A stretch of 34,649 nt of DNA. Source: Roseomonas rosulenta (lineage in GTDB: Bacteria; Pseudomonadota; Alphaproteobacteria; Acetobacterales; Acetobacteraceae). A program made the translations under genes and the position numbers. The stretch is from contig NZ_JACADR010000015.1 in assembly GCF_016106005.1 (NCBI RefSeq), positions 1-34,649 of the forward strand, read 5' to 3'. Shown piece by piece: positions 27,630 through 34,649 of this stretch (position 1 is the stretch's first letter; each line of letters begins with the position of its first letter). The notes under the pieces are model-generated. The model did not search any database. It saw only the letters and a list, made by a program, of their open reading frames with translations, and was not told where the DNA came from.

Positions 27630-28595
27630 TCAGCTCGCCTCAATGCCGAGGCGACGGATCAGCGCGCCCCACTTCTCGGCGTCCGCGCGCAGGCGCTGGG
27701 CGAAGGCGTCGGTGCTCTCAGGCGCGACCTCCACGCCCATGCCGGCGAGGCGGTCCTTCACCTCGGGCAGGGTCATCACGCGGTTGAGCTCCGCGTTCAG
27801 GCGCTGCTGCAGCGCGGGCGCCATGCCCTTGGGACCGAAGGCGCCATACCAGACGGCCATCTCGTAGCCGGGCACCGCCTCGCCCACCGTCGGAATGTTC
27901 GGCTGGCGGGACCAGCGCGTCGCCTCCGTCACCGCCAGCAGGCGCAGCCGCCCGCCCTCGACATGCGGCATGGTCTGCGTCGCCGCGCTGAAGAAGAGCT
28001 GCGTCTGGCCGGCCACCGTGTCGGTCACCGCCGGCTGTCCGCCGCGATACGGGACGTGGACCATGCGCACGCCGGTCATGTTCTCGAACAGCGCGGCGCA
28101 GAGGTGGTTGGTCGAGCCCGGCCCGGCCGAAGCGTAGGCAATCTTCTCAGGGTTCGCGCGGGCGTAGGCGATGAACTCTGGCAATGTCTGCGACGGTACC
28201 GAGGGATGCACCACCATCGTGTTCACTGCGAAGCCCAGCATCGATAGCGGCGTGAAGTCGGCCACGCCGTCGAAGGGCATGGTTCGCATCAGCGCATGGT
28301 TCATCGCGTGGGTCGACATCGACCCGAACAGGATCGTGTGCCCGTCCGGTGCGGCTTTGGCCACCAGATCGGAGCCAATGTTTCCGCTGGCACCCGTGCG
28401 GTTCTCGACCACCACCTGCTGGCCGATCGCCTGGCCGAGGGGCTCGGCGACGATGCGCCCGAGGATATCGGTCGTCCCACCCGGCGCCCACGGGATCACC
28501 AGGCGGATCGGACGCGTGAAGGCTGTCTGCGCCAACGCTGGCGCGGCGATAAGGACGGGAGCGGCGAGCAGGGCCCGGCGGTGCAGCAATGTCAT
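27630..28595 (-). CDS. TctC-family solute-binding protein (second copy)
   Basis: A 321-residue periplasmic receptor with signal peptide MTLLHRRALLAAPVLIAAPALA, cut before QTAF. Family marks are FTRPIRLVIPWAPGGTTDI, VENRTGASGNIGSD, YASAGPGSTNHLCA and MVHVPYRGGQPAVTDTVAGQ. It is divergent from the protein at 20756-21736, so it is not a recent duplicate and probably has another ligand. GGAG six bases before ATG 28595 sets the start; a longer open frame upstream has no family sequence. Again no TctA/TctB is present. It lies between the GAF gene (16 bp) and an enoyl-CoA hydratase (63 bp). Confidence 0.92.
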   Translation of the reverse strand: MTLLHRRALLAAPVLIAAPALAQTAFTRPIRLVIPWAPGGTTDILGRIVAEPLGQAIGQQVVVENRTGASGNIGSDLVAKAAPDGHTILFGSMSTHAMNHALMRTMPFDGVADFTPLSMLGFAVNTMVVHPSVPSQTLPEFIAYARANPEKIAYASAGPGSTNHLCAALFENMTGVRMVHVPYRGGQPAVTDTVAGQTQLFFSAATQTMPHVEGGRLRLLAVTEATRWSRQPNIPTVGEAVPGYEMAVWYGAFGPKGMAPALQQRLNAELNRVMTLPEVKDRLAGMGVEVAPESTDAFAQRLRADAEKWGALIRRLGIEAS

Positions 28596-28611
28596 GGCAA
28601 TCTCCACGGAA

Positions 28612-29112
28612 TCAGGCGGCGTCGATGGCAAGAAGCGCCGGCACGGCCAGCGATGCGAAGACCGTGCCGATCGTGGCATCGGCCTCGGTGAAAGGGGTCG
28701 CGGTGCGCAGCAGGTTGACCGTGCCGAGCGTACGCCCGGCCCAGCGCACGGGCAGGTTCATCGCCGTGGTCAGGCCCATGGCGGCGATCTTCTCGTGATC
28801 TGGATAGGCCCAGGCGATGTCGGCAGGGCCAGCGCCGATCCAGGGCGTGCCCTCCACCAGCACGCGCCGAGTCCAGGGATGGTCCCAGTTGACCGGCTTG
28901 TAGCCGGAGACCGGATAGGCGGCCGGATCGCTGCTATGCGCGCGCCGGTTGCGCCCGGCCGCGGCGTCGTGGCGCATCACGGTGAACAGGCGGTGGCCGA
29001 TGGCGCGGTACGTCGCCTGCTCCAAGGCCGCGAACAGCGCGCCGGGCTGGTCGGGCAGAGCCAGCGCGGCGGCTGCACTGGTAAGGGTGGACACGGTGTC
29101 GGTGCTGGTCAT
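28612..29112 (-). CDS. GAF-domain protein
   Basis: A 166-residue soluble protein that is essentially one GAF domain. A leading helix (GALFAALEQATYRAIGHRLFTVM) is followed by core strands ending GLTTAMNLPVRWAGRTLGTVNLLR and a final helix ALLAIDAA. GAF domains bind small ligands. With no catalytic or DNA-binding domain, it may be a ligand-binding or sensory accessory, or an uncharacterised enzyme. It sits between emrB (31 bp) and the TctC receptor (16 bp), in line with the marR-headed unit. Confidence 0.75.
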   Translation of the reverse strand: MTSTDTVSTLTSAAAALALPDQPGALFAALEQATYRAIGHRLFTVMRHDAAAGRNRRAHSSDPAAYPVSGYKPVNWDHPWTRRVLVEGTPWIGAGPADIAWAYPDHEKIAAMGLTTAMNLPVRWAGRTLGTVNLLRTATPFTEADATIGTVFASLAVPALLAIDAA

Positions 29113-29143
29113 GTGGGCGGCATAGCGCAGCCGGCGACGAACT

Positions 29144-30730
29144 TCACCCCACCGGCCGGCGCCGCATGATCGCGACCGGCACCAGCGCCAGCAGGCAGAT
29201 CAGCGCCACGGCGAGGAAGGTGTCGCGGAAGGCGAGCATGCTCGCCTGCGAGAGCAGCATCTGCCCGAGGTAATCCTGCGCCATGGCCTGGCGCATGCCC
29301 TCGGCGATGCCGTCCTGCGCCAGGACGCGCTCGATCTCCTGCAGCACCTCGCGGGTGGCGCCGCGTCCTTCCTGGGTCGCGGTCAGCGCTTGCGCGTGCA
29401 GTTGCGTGCGGCGTTCGAGCAGGATCGAGAGCAGGTTCACGCCGATCGCCCCGCCGAACTGCCGCGCGAAGTTCACCGCCCCCGACCCCTGCCCAACCCA
29501 GCGCGGCGGCAGCGCGCGCAGCGCGCCGGCATTCATGCTCGGCATCGCCAGGCCGAAGCCGATGCGCCCGACCAGGATCCAGAGCGCGAAGGTCCAGAAG
29601 GGCGTGTCGGTGCCGATGCCGGTCATCAGCCAGGCCGAGAGGCCGAACAGCACCAGCCCCACGCCGATAGGCCCGAAGGGGGGCACGCGGTCGGCGATGC
29701 GTCCCGCGATCGGGAAGACAAGCACCATGGCCAGCCCAGCGGGCATCAGCAGCAGCCCCGCGCGCGTGGCGGTGTAGCCCTGGATCGTCTGCACGAACAA
29801 CGGCGCGAGGTAGGTCGAACCGAAAAGCGCCGCGCCATACACGACGCCTACAGCCGCCGAGCACGCGAAGCCGCGCACGGCAAACAGCCGTGGGTTCAAC
29901 ATCGGCGCATCGCTGCGCAGTTCCCAAAGCACGAAGCCGATTGCAGCCGCTGCAGCGATGCAGAGCTCCACCACCACGCGATCGGAGCTCCAGCCCTCCC
30001 GCTGGCCGCTCGCAAGGCCGGTCAACAGCGCCAGCAGCGCCATCACCAGTAAGGCGAAACCCGGCCCGTCAAAGCGCCGCCGCGCGCCCTCGCGCGCCGG
30101 CCCAGGTAGGAACACCAGCCCCAGGAGCAGCCCGAGCAAGGCAAAGGGCACGCCCAGGAAGAACACCGCGCGCCAGCCGAACTCGTCCACGATCACGCCG
30201 CCAAGCGTCGGGCCCAGCGCGGGCGCCATCACCACGCCCACGGCGTAGAGGCCCATGGCTGAACCGCGCCGATCCGCTGGAAACACCTGGAAGATGATCT
30301 GCATGCCAAGCGGCTGCACCATCCCGGCCGCCGCACCCTGCATAACGCGCCCGGCGATCAGCACGCCCTCGTTCGGCGCCGAGCCGGAGACGATCGACCC
30401 CGCCACGAACATCACGATCGCGGCGGCATAGGTCAGCCGACAGCCGAAGCTGTCCACCAGCCAGCCATTCAGCAGCATCGTCGCCGTGACCGAGGCCAGG
30501 AAGGCGGTTGCGATCAGCTGCGCATGGTCCTGCCCGATGCCGAAGGCGCCCATGACCTGTGGCAGCGCGACATTGACGATGGTGGCCGACAGGATGGTGG
30601 CGACGGTGCCGATCATCGCCGCCAGCGTCACCAGCCAGCGATAGGGCTGGCCCCAGCGCGCCTGCAGCTCGGCGATGCCAGGCCCCGCCCAGGCGCCGGA
30701 CCAGCCCGGCCCGGCAGCGGCCTCACTCAC
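29144..30730 (-). CDS. DHA2-family MFS multidrug efflux permease (EmrB-like)
   Basis: An inner-membrane proton-driven efflux pump of 528 residues and about 14 helices. DHA2/EmrB marks are IVNVALPQVMGAFGI, ITAFLASVTATMLLNGWL (variant TAFLASV), GRVMQGAAAGMVQPLGMQII, MGLYAVGVVMAPALGPTLGG (motif C) and DEFGWRAVFFLGVPFALLG in blocks. It starts at GTG 30730, overlapping the adaptor's stop by eight bases. It pairs with the HlyD/EmrA-type adaptor to expel compounds across both membranes, with an outer-membrane partner coded elsewhere. Likely substrates are hydrophobic weak acids or aromatics, by analogy with EmrAB. Confidence 0.92.
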   Translation of the reverse strand: MSEAAAGPGWSGAWAGPGIAELQARWGQPYRWLVTLAAMIGTVATILSATIVNVALPQVMGAFGIGQDHAQLIATAFLASVTATMLLNGWLVDSFGCRLTYAAAIVMFVAGSIVSGSAPNEGVLIAGRVMQGAAAGMVQPLGMQIIFQVFPADRRGSAMGLYAVGVVMAPALGPTLGGVIVDEFGWRAVFFLGVPFALLGLLLGLVFLPGPAREGARRRFDGPGFALLVMALLALLTGLASGQREGWSSDRVVVELCIAAAAAIGFVLWELRSDAPMLNPRLFAVRGFACSAAVGVVYGAALFGSTYLAPLFVQTIQGYTATRAGLLLMPAGLAMVLVFPIAGRIADRVPPFGPIGVGLVLFGLSAWLMTGIGTDTPFWTFALWILVGRIGFGLAMPSMNAGALRALPPRWVGQGSGAVNFARQFGGAIGVNLLSILLERRTQLHAQALTATQEGRGATREVLQEIERVLAQDGIAEGMRQAMAQDYLGQMLLSQASMLAFRDTFLAVALICLLALVPVAIMRRRPVG

Positions 30731-31862
30731 GCGCCAGCGCCTTCACCTCGACCATCATGCCCGGGCGCAGCAGCCCGTCAGCATCGCCTGGCGCCAGCGC
30801 GATGCGCACCGGCAGGCGCTGCGTGATCTTGGTGAAGTTGCCCGATGGGTTGGGGCTCGGCAGCAGGGCGAATTCGCTGGTCGCGGCCGCGCCCACGCGC
30901 TCGACCGTGCCTTCGAAGCGGCGGGACGGGTAGGCGTCGACACGGATGCGCACCGGCGCGCCGGGGCGGAAGTAGCGGATCTCGGTTTCCTTGACGTTCG
31001 CCTCGATGCGAACCCGCGCCGGGTCGTGAACCAGCAGCAGGCGTTGGCCGGGCGTGACGTATTCGCCGGCATCGACGAAAACGCGGTCGACCACGCCGTC
31101 GAAGGGCATCGTGATTGTGCGGTCGCGGATCTCGAGAGCGATGCGGTCGCGCTGTGCGGCGAGCTCCAGCTGCAGCGGACCCATGGCATCGAGCTGCCGG
31201 CGCAGCACGGTCAGCTCCTCGCGCGCTGCGCCGGCATTGGCAAGCTGTGCCTCGACATTGCGGATCTCGGCCGAGACGGCGAGCACGCGTTGCGTCGCGG
31301 TCTCGAGCAGCGAGCGCGTCTGTTCGTAGCGCTGGCGCGTGCCGCTGCCGGTGCCCATCAGCTGACCGGCGCGGGCGAATTCGCCCTCGGCATAGAGCCG
31401 CTCCGCCTCGGCTGCCGGCAGGGCGGATCGCGCCGCTTCCAGCCGCGCGCGTTGCGCGTCCTGCTGGCTGCCGGTCTGGCGGTCCACCATGCCGAGCCGT
31501 GCCTCAAGCTCGGCGCGGCGCGCGGCGATGCCCTCGAGGCGCGCCTCGATCTCGCGCAGCGTCAGCTCCGCCTCGCGGCTGTCGATCCGCAAGACCACCT
31601 GACCACCGCGCGGCGTGTCGCCGGCGATCACGCGAAGTTCCGTCACCCATCCCGGCAGGCGGCTGGCGAGTGCGACCATGTCGGCGGCGATCCGCGCATC
31701 ATCGACGAAGACCGTCGTGAACTGCCGATGCAGCCAAGTCCCGCCGCCGGCGATGACGCAGAGGAACGCGGTGACGGCGGCTGCGATGCGCAGCCTTCGC
31801 CGGGCGACGCGTCGCGGGGCGGCGATCGATGCAGCAGGGGTGCTAGCGGGGCCGATATCCAC
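30723..31862 (-). CDS. HlyD/EmrA-type membrane fusion adaptor
   Basis: A periplasmic adaptor joining the EmrB-like pump to an outer-membrane channel. About 379 residues. A basic cytoplasmic N-terminus precedes one TM helix (IAAAVTAFLCVIAGGGTWL). A short biotinyl-lipoyl-like domain follows, then a long coiled-coil hairpin rich in Ala, Glu, Arg and Leu (about 95-210). A beta-barrel follows with ITMPFDGVVDRVFVDAGEYV and NVKETEIRYFRPGAPVRIRVDAYP in blocks. The chosen start is GTG 31862, with GAGGAGGG about eight bases upstream; TTG 31889 is possible. It overlaps the end of marR and the start of emrB, so the three are coupled. Confidence 0.9.
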   Translation of the reverse strand: MDIGPASTPAASIAAPRRVARRRLRIAAAVTAFLCVIAGGGTWLHRQFTTVFVDDARIAADMVALASRLPGWVTELRVIAGDTPRGGQVVLRIDSREAELTLREIEARLEGIAARRAELEARLGMVDRQTGSQQDAQRARLEAARSALPAAEAERLYAEGEFARAGQLMGTGSGTRQRYEQTRSLLETATQRVLAVSAEIRNVEAQLANAGAAREELTVLRRQLDAMGPLQLELAAQRDRIALEIRDRTITMPFDGVVDRVFVDAGEYVTPGQRLLLVHDPARVRIEANVKETEIRYFRPGAPVRIRVDAYPSRRFEGTVERVGAAATSEFALLPSPNPSGNFTKITQRLPVRIALAPGDADGLLRPGMMVEVKALARE

Positions 31863-32325
31863 CGGTCGGGCCCTCCTCGATCCGGGCAAGGCCTTCCGCC
31901 ACGCGCTGCAGCACCTCGAGGCAGGAGGCGAGGTCTTCCTCGGGGATATCGGCCAGGATCTCCGCGCGTACCGCGGCGGCCTCGGCCTCGATCCGCAGGA
32001 CCATGGGTCGCGCGGTCGCCGTCAGGTGGATGGTCTTGGCACGGCGGTCATGGGGCACGGCGCGGCGGGCCACGAAACCTTCGCGCTCCAGCCAATCGAG
32101 CGTCCGCACCAGGGTCGGCGCCTCGATTGCCAAGCGCGCCGCTAGGTCCTTCTGGGTCACGCCGTCGCCACGGCGCGCGAGGCTCAGCAGTACGAGCCAA
32201 CGCGCTTCGGTAAGGCCGAAGGGCGCGATCCGCTGGTCGAGCCGCAAGCGCCATCGGCGCGCGATCTGGGCTATCGCAACGCCGATCTGCCATCGCGTCT
32301 GGGCCAGGCCGGGGCCATCGGGCAT
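31843..32325 (-). CDS. MarR-family transcriptional regulator
   Basis: A 160-residue winged-helix regulator. The recognition helix is in VTQKDLAARLAIEAPTLVRTLDWLE, split here as AARLAIEAPTLVRTLD, and the wing is REGFVARRAVPHDRRAKTIHLT. The DRR-K motif is standard for MarR. Terminal helices form the dimer interface. MarR proteins usually repress their own operon until an aromatic acid, CoA ester or other ligand binds. Here it leads emrA-emrB and, with small gaps, the GAF, TctC, hydratase and SDR genes, so it may govern both efflux and catabolism. ATG 32325 has no strong ribosome site. Confidence 0.92.
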   Translation of the reverse strand: MPDGPGLAQTRWQIGVAIAQIARRWRLRLDQRIAPFGLTEARWLVLLSLARRGDGVTQKDLAARLAIEAPTLVRTLDWLEREGFVARRAVPHDRRAKTIHLTATARPMVLRIEAEAAAVRAEILADIPEEDLASCLEVLQRVAEGLARIEEGPTGGYRPR

Positions 32326-32330
32326 TGGAC

Positions 32331-32379
32331 GATGTTAGACCCAAAACAGAGCCGGCGAATAGATAGGGCGCTAAACATC
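32331..32379. promoter_or_regulatory. Inverted repeat upstream of marR (possible operator)
   Basis: GATGTTAG (32331-32338) and CTAAACATC (32371-32379) form an imperfect inverted repeat with arms GATGTT(T)AG about 32 bases apart. It lies 6 to 54 bases upstream of the marR start, where an autoregulatory operator would be expected. The stretch between is comparatively AT-rich and includes TATCTATT on the minus strand, a possible -10. No matching -35 at normal spacing was found. MarR sites are usually tighter palindromes, so this is tentative. Confidence 0.3.
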
Positions 32380-32474
32380 AGGCGCCTGCCAAGCGGGTGG
32401 TTGTACGGCCAAGCGGCTCCCGGCTGCTCCTGGTCCACAAGGCCGCATTCCTGATTAGCCGGATCGGGCGAAAG

Positions 32475-32524
<50 letters not shown>

Positions 32525-32578
32525 GCAAAACCGCCGCCACGCCGCGCCATGACTCGCCATAATCCTTGTTTTTGCTTG

Positions 32579-32661
32579 GGTCCGCCGATAAGGTGGTCGC
32601 CACAAGCCGCCATGCGGACCCGGTGCGGACCTAGCCGCGGGGTCCGCAGAACGGGGTCTGC
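32579..32661. repeat. Cluster of GCGGACC repeats: candidate integrase arm-type sites
   Basis: The seven-base GCGGACC or its complement GGTCCGC occurs at 32579-32585 (minus), 32614-32620 (plus), 32625-32631 (plus) and 32641-32647 (minus). A one-mismatch copy, GGTCTGC, is at 32655-32661. The third and fourth copies form an eight-base inverted repeat (TGCGGACC/GGTCCGCA) with a nine-base gap. They lie between the tRNA remnant and the integrase start, exactly where tyrosine integrases keep arm-binding sites. They could also be operators for the integrase gene. Confidence 0.5.
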
Positions 32662-32664
32662 GCC

Positions 32665-33952
32665 GTGCCGAAATTCACCGACCGCTACCTGGCCGCCGTC
32701 AAGCCCGAGCCGGGCCGCAAGGACCGCATCGCCTTCGATACCGAGTGCAAGGGGCTGGGGGTCCGCGCCACCGAGGCCGGCACCAAGACCTTCCTGGTGC
32801 AATGGACCGACCCCGCGACGAAGGCTAAGCGCCGCGAGGTTCTTGGCGTATGGGGCAGCATCACCACCGAGAAAGCCCGCGAGGCCGCCGGCGTGCGGCT
32901 TGGCGAGGTAGCCAAGGGGATCGACCCGCGCGCGGTGCGCCTGGAAAAGCGCGAGGCTGCGATCAAGGCGAAGGCCGAGGCCGCGCTGACGCTGGAAACG
33001 CTGGTGGGGGATTGGGCGAAACTGCACCTCGCGCCAAAGCGCCCGCGCTACGCCGCCGAGGCTGTGCGCGCGATCAAGTATGCCTTCGCCAAGCACTTGA
33101 AGCGCCCCGCCATGCGGCTGACGAAGGCCGAGGCGGTGGCCGTGCTCGATGACGTGCTGAAGGCCGGGAGCGTCGCCATGGCGGGCCGCACGCTGGCCTA
33201 TGCGCGCGCCTGCTACGCCTGGGCAGAGAAGCGCGGCAAGGTCGCCGGCAACCCCTTTGAGGGAATCCCCATCGGCGCGGGCGTAGAAGCCCGTGAGCGC
33301 GTCCTGACGCCCGAGGAAACCGGGCCGCGTGTGGAACGCTGCCGCCGCCATGGGTGAGCCGTGGGGGCCGCGGTTCCGGGTCATGCTGCTGACGCTGGCG
33401 CGGCGCGATGAAGTCGCCGGGATGCGCTGGTCGGAATTGTCCGCCGACCTCGGGACGTGGACCATTCCCGGATCGAGGATGAAGCGCGGACAGGCGCACG
33501 TGGTCGCGCTGCCCGAGGCCGCGCGCGATGCGCTGCGCGCGGTGAAGCGCATCAAGGGGCAGGACCTGGTTTTCAGCACCACCGGCAAGACGCCCGTGAG
33601 TGGTTTCACCCGCGCGAAGGCGGCGTTGGACAAGGCCGCGAAGGTGACAGACTGGCGCCTGCACGACATTCGCCGCACGGGCGTTTCCGCGCTCGCAGGG
33701 ATGGGGTTCAACCCCGTGGTCGCGGACCTGCTGCTGGCGCACAAGCCTGCATCCCTCTCGACTGTGGCGCGCGTCTATCAGCGCCACGACTACGCAGCCG
33801 AGCGCGCAGCGGCCTTGAAGGTTTGGGCCGAGCATGTCGCGCGCTGCGCCGCTCGGAAGGAAGATAGCCCCGAGAATGTCGCGGACCTCGCCGCCCATCG
33901 GGCCGCGCGCGGTGCGGCGTCATTTCAGATTCCCGGGGTGCGGGGCCGCTAA
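32665..33952 (+). pseudogene. Tyrosine-type site-specific integrase, frameshifted
   Basis: A P4-like phage/island integrase split over two frames. The first part, from GTG 32665, has the N-terminal arm-binding domain (MPKFTDRYLAAVKP, GLGVRATEAGTKTF) and the core-binding domain up to RVLTPEETG. The reading then shifts. Removing one G from GGG at 33322-33324 restores ETGRVWNAAAAMG and joins the catalytic domain, which ends at 33952. That domain retains ARRDEVAGMRW (Arg), LHDIRRTG (His-x-x-Arg), LLLAHK (His) and ARVYQRHDY (catalytic Tyr). All catalytic residues survive, so the break is recent or a sequencing error. Unbroken, it would be about 429 residues, close to the family norm. It is transcribed away from the tRNA remnant. 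Confidence 0.88.
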
Positions 33953-34050
33953 TCCCGCTGATCCGGCTATCCGCGCTGGACCGGTTTCCCGGTAGTGAGC
34001 ACCAGAGCAGTAGCACGAAGGCCGCTGCTTAGGTCGGCACGTGCGTTACG

Positions 34051-34064
34051 CGTCGGAGACGACG
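34051..34064. terminator. Small stem-loop between convergent genes
   Basis: CGTCG-GAGA-CGACG is a five-base stem with a four-base loop between the 3' ends of the integrase (33952) and the kinase fragment (34079). There is no T-run on either side, so intrinsic termination is doubtful. The rest of 33953-34078 shows nothing recognisable. Confidence 0.2.
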
Positions 34065-34078
34065 CGCGTCGCTCTCGC

Positions 34079-34588
34079 CTATGCTGCTTCCGGCGCCGCG
34101 TCCGCGCGTGCGAATTGGATCGCCACACGGAGGCCCCTCCCTGCTGAGGTCGTGACCGCCACCGTCGCACCGGCATTTTTCCGCAGCGACTCAACGATCA
34201 GGGCACCCAGCCTGCCCGAGGTGGGCCACGTCGTGCCCGGCGGTAAGCCAATGCCATCATCCATAACGAGGACTTGGCAGCCCTCGCCATCGACCAGGCT
34301 ATGCAGCGTGATGGTGCCGCCACTGCGACCGACAAAGGCGTGCTTCAACGCGTTCGTCAGCACCTCGTTCACCACGAGGCCCGCCGGCATAGCTACGTTA
34401 ATCGACACCGGCCAAGTATCGACTTTCAGGTTGAGCCGAACCCCTTCGACGGCATGAGCCTGCATCACTGCCGAGGCGATTTGGCTGAGGTAGATGCCGA
34501 GGTCCACGCTCTGGCCTGAATCGGACGCCTCCAGAAACCCCGAATGCTGGCATGCGTGGCCGTAGAGCGGTGCATGGTCGCCCGCCAC
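34079..34588 (-). pseudogene. Histidine-kinase fragment (HWE/HisKA_2-like ATPase domain only)
   Basis: A 169-codon frame from GTG 34588 carrying the C-terminal ATPase domain of a histidine kinase. It has NEVLTNALKHAF (N-box, about 74-85), VMDDGIGLP (G1, 108-116) and SGRLGALIVESL (G2, 124-135). The N-box style and the preceding VDLGIYLSQIASAV segment are those of HWE/HisKA_2 kinases. The phospho-accepting His region and any sensor domain should lie upstream, but an in-frame stop at 34609-34607 closes the frame and no continuation was recognised in the last 60 bases. It is therefore a truncated or frameshifted gene, or a stand-alone ATPase protein. It lies inside the presumed integrative element. 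Confidence 0.65.
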
Positions 34589-34649
34589 GCGGGGGGATGG
34601 CGGGGATCACGGTGCTGAGGGATCCTGGTCGGGGCGCTGATGGCGGTGT

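Noticed and set aside
30675-32213. A 512-codon plus-strand frame opposite hlyD and marR
   Set aside because: Antisense to two recognisable genes whose overlaps and ribosome sites are coherent.
32525-32664. A CRISPR array, because of the repeated GCGGACC motif
   Set aside because: Repeats are seven bases, unevenly spaced and in both orientations. There is no spacer/repeat regularity and no cas genes.

Overview
The window is uniformly GC-rich, with strong Shine-Dalgarno sites, many GTG starts and dense stop/start overlaps. It is packed with acyl-CoA catabolism genes and uptake-type binding proteins. This suits a chemoheterotrophic Alphaproteobacterium, possibly of the Acetobacteraceae/Roseomonas kind. 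That placement is inferred from gene families and style; no 16S or other marker is present.

Layout. (1) Positions 1-127 are the edge of an IS3-family insertion sequence, followed by a small unrecognised gene (137-601). (2) Positions 561-13836, minus strand, hold a ten-gene, tightly coupled operon: livG, a FadD-type acyl-CoA synthetase, livH, livM, a LivK-type binding protein, livF, a second acyl-CoA synthetase, isovaleryl-CoA dehydrogenase, and the beta and alpha subunits of methylcrotonyl-CoA carboxylase. It joins a branched-chain-amino-acid-type ABC importer to acyl-CoA activation and the middle of leucine/isovalerate breakdown. A candidate promoter and a palindrome lie just ahead of livG. 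(3) A glycerophosphodiester phosphodiesterase (13934-14680, minus) sits upstream.

(4) Positions 14869-25107, plus strand: a TRAP-type (DctP) solute receptor followed directly by a hybrid sensor histidine kinase with a C-terminal Hpt domain and no TRAP membrane subunits. Then come an alpha/beta hydrolase, a DMT permease, an orphan TctC receptor, a metallo-beta-lactamase-fold hydrolase, an acyl-CoA dehydrogenase and a CaiB/BaiF CoA-transferase. (5) Positions 25094-32325, minus strand, converge on block 4: marR, hlyD(emrA), emrB, a GAF protein, a second TctC, an enoyl-CoA hydratase, a 2,4-dienoyl-CoA-reductase-like SDR and another enoyl-CoA hydratase. Blocks 4 and 5 together look like a beta-oxidation-like route for an unidentified carboxylic acid, with its own receptors, a candidate sensor kinase and a candidate MarR regulator.

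(6) Positions 32475-34649 look like one end of an integrative element. A 3' half of a tRNA-Lys(CTT) gene, the usual footprint of tRNA-targeted integration, is followed by a cluster of short repeats resembling integrase arm sites. Next are a tyrosine integrase broken by a one-base frameshift and a histidine-kinase fragment that has its ATPase domain but no phospho-accepting region.

The most interesting candidates are the receptor/kinase pair without a transporter (14.9-18.8 kb), the unassigned CoA-ester pathway (18.9-28.6 kb), and the transporter-ligase-leucine operon with its palindromic promoter. Nothing here is proof of a wholly new system. These are inferences from gene content and motifs.
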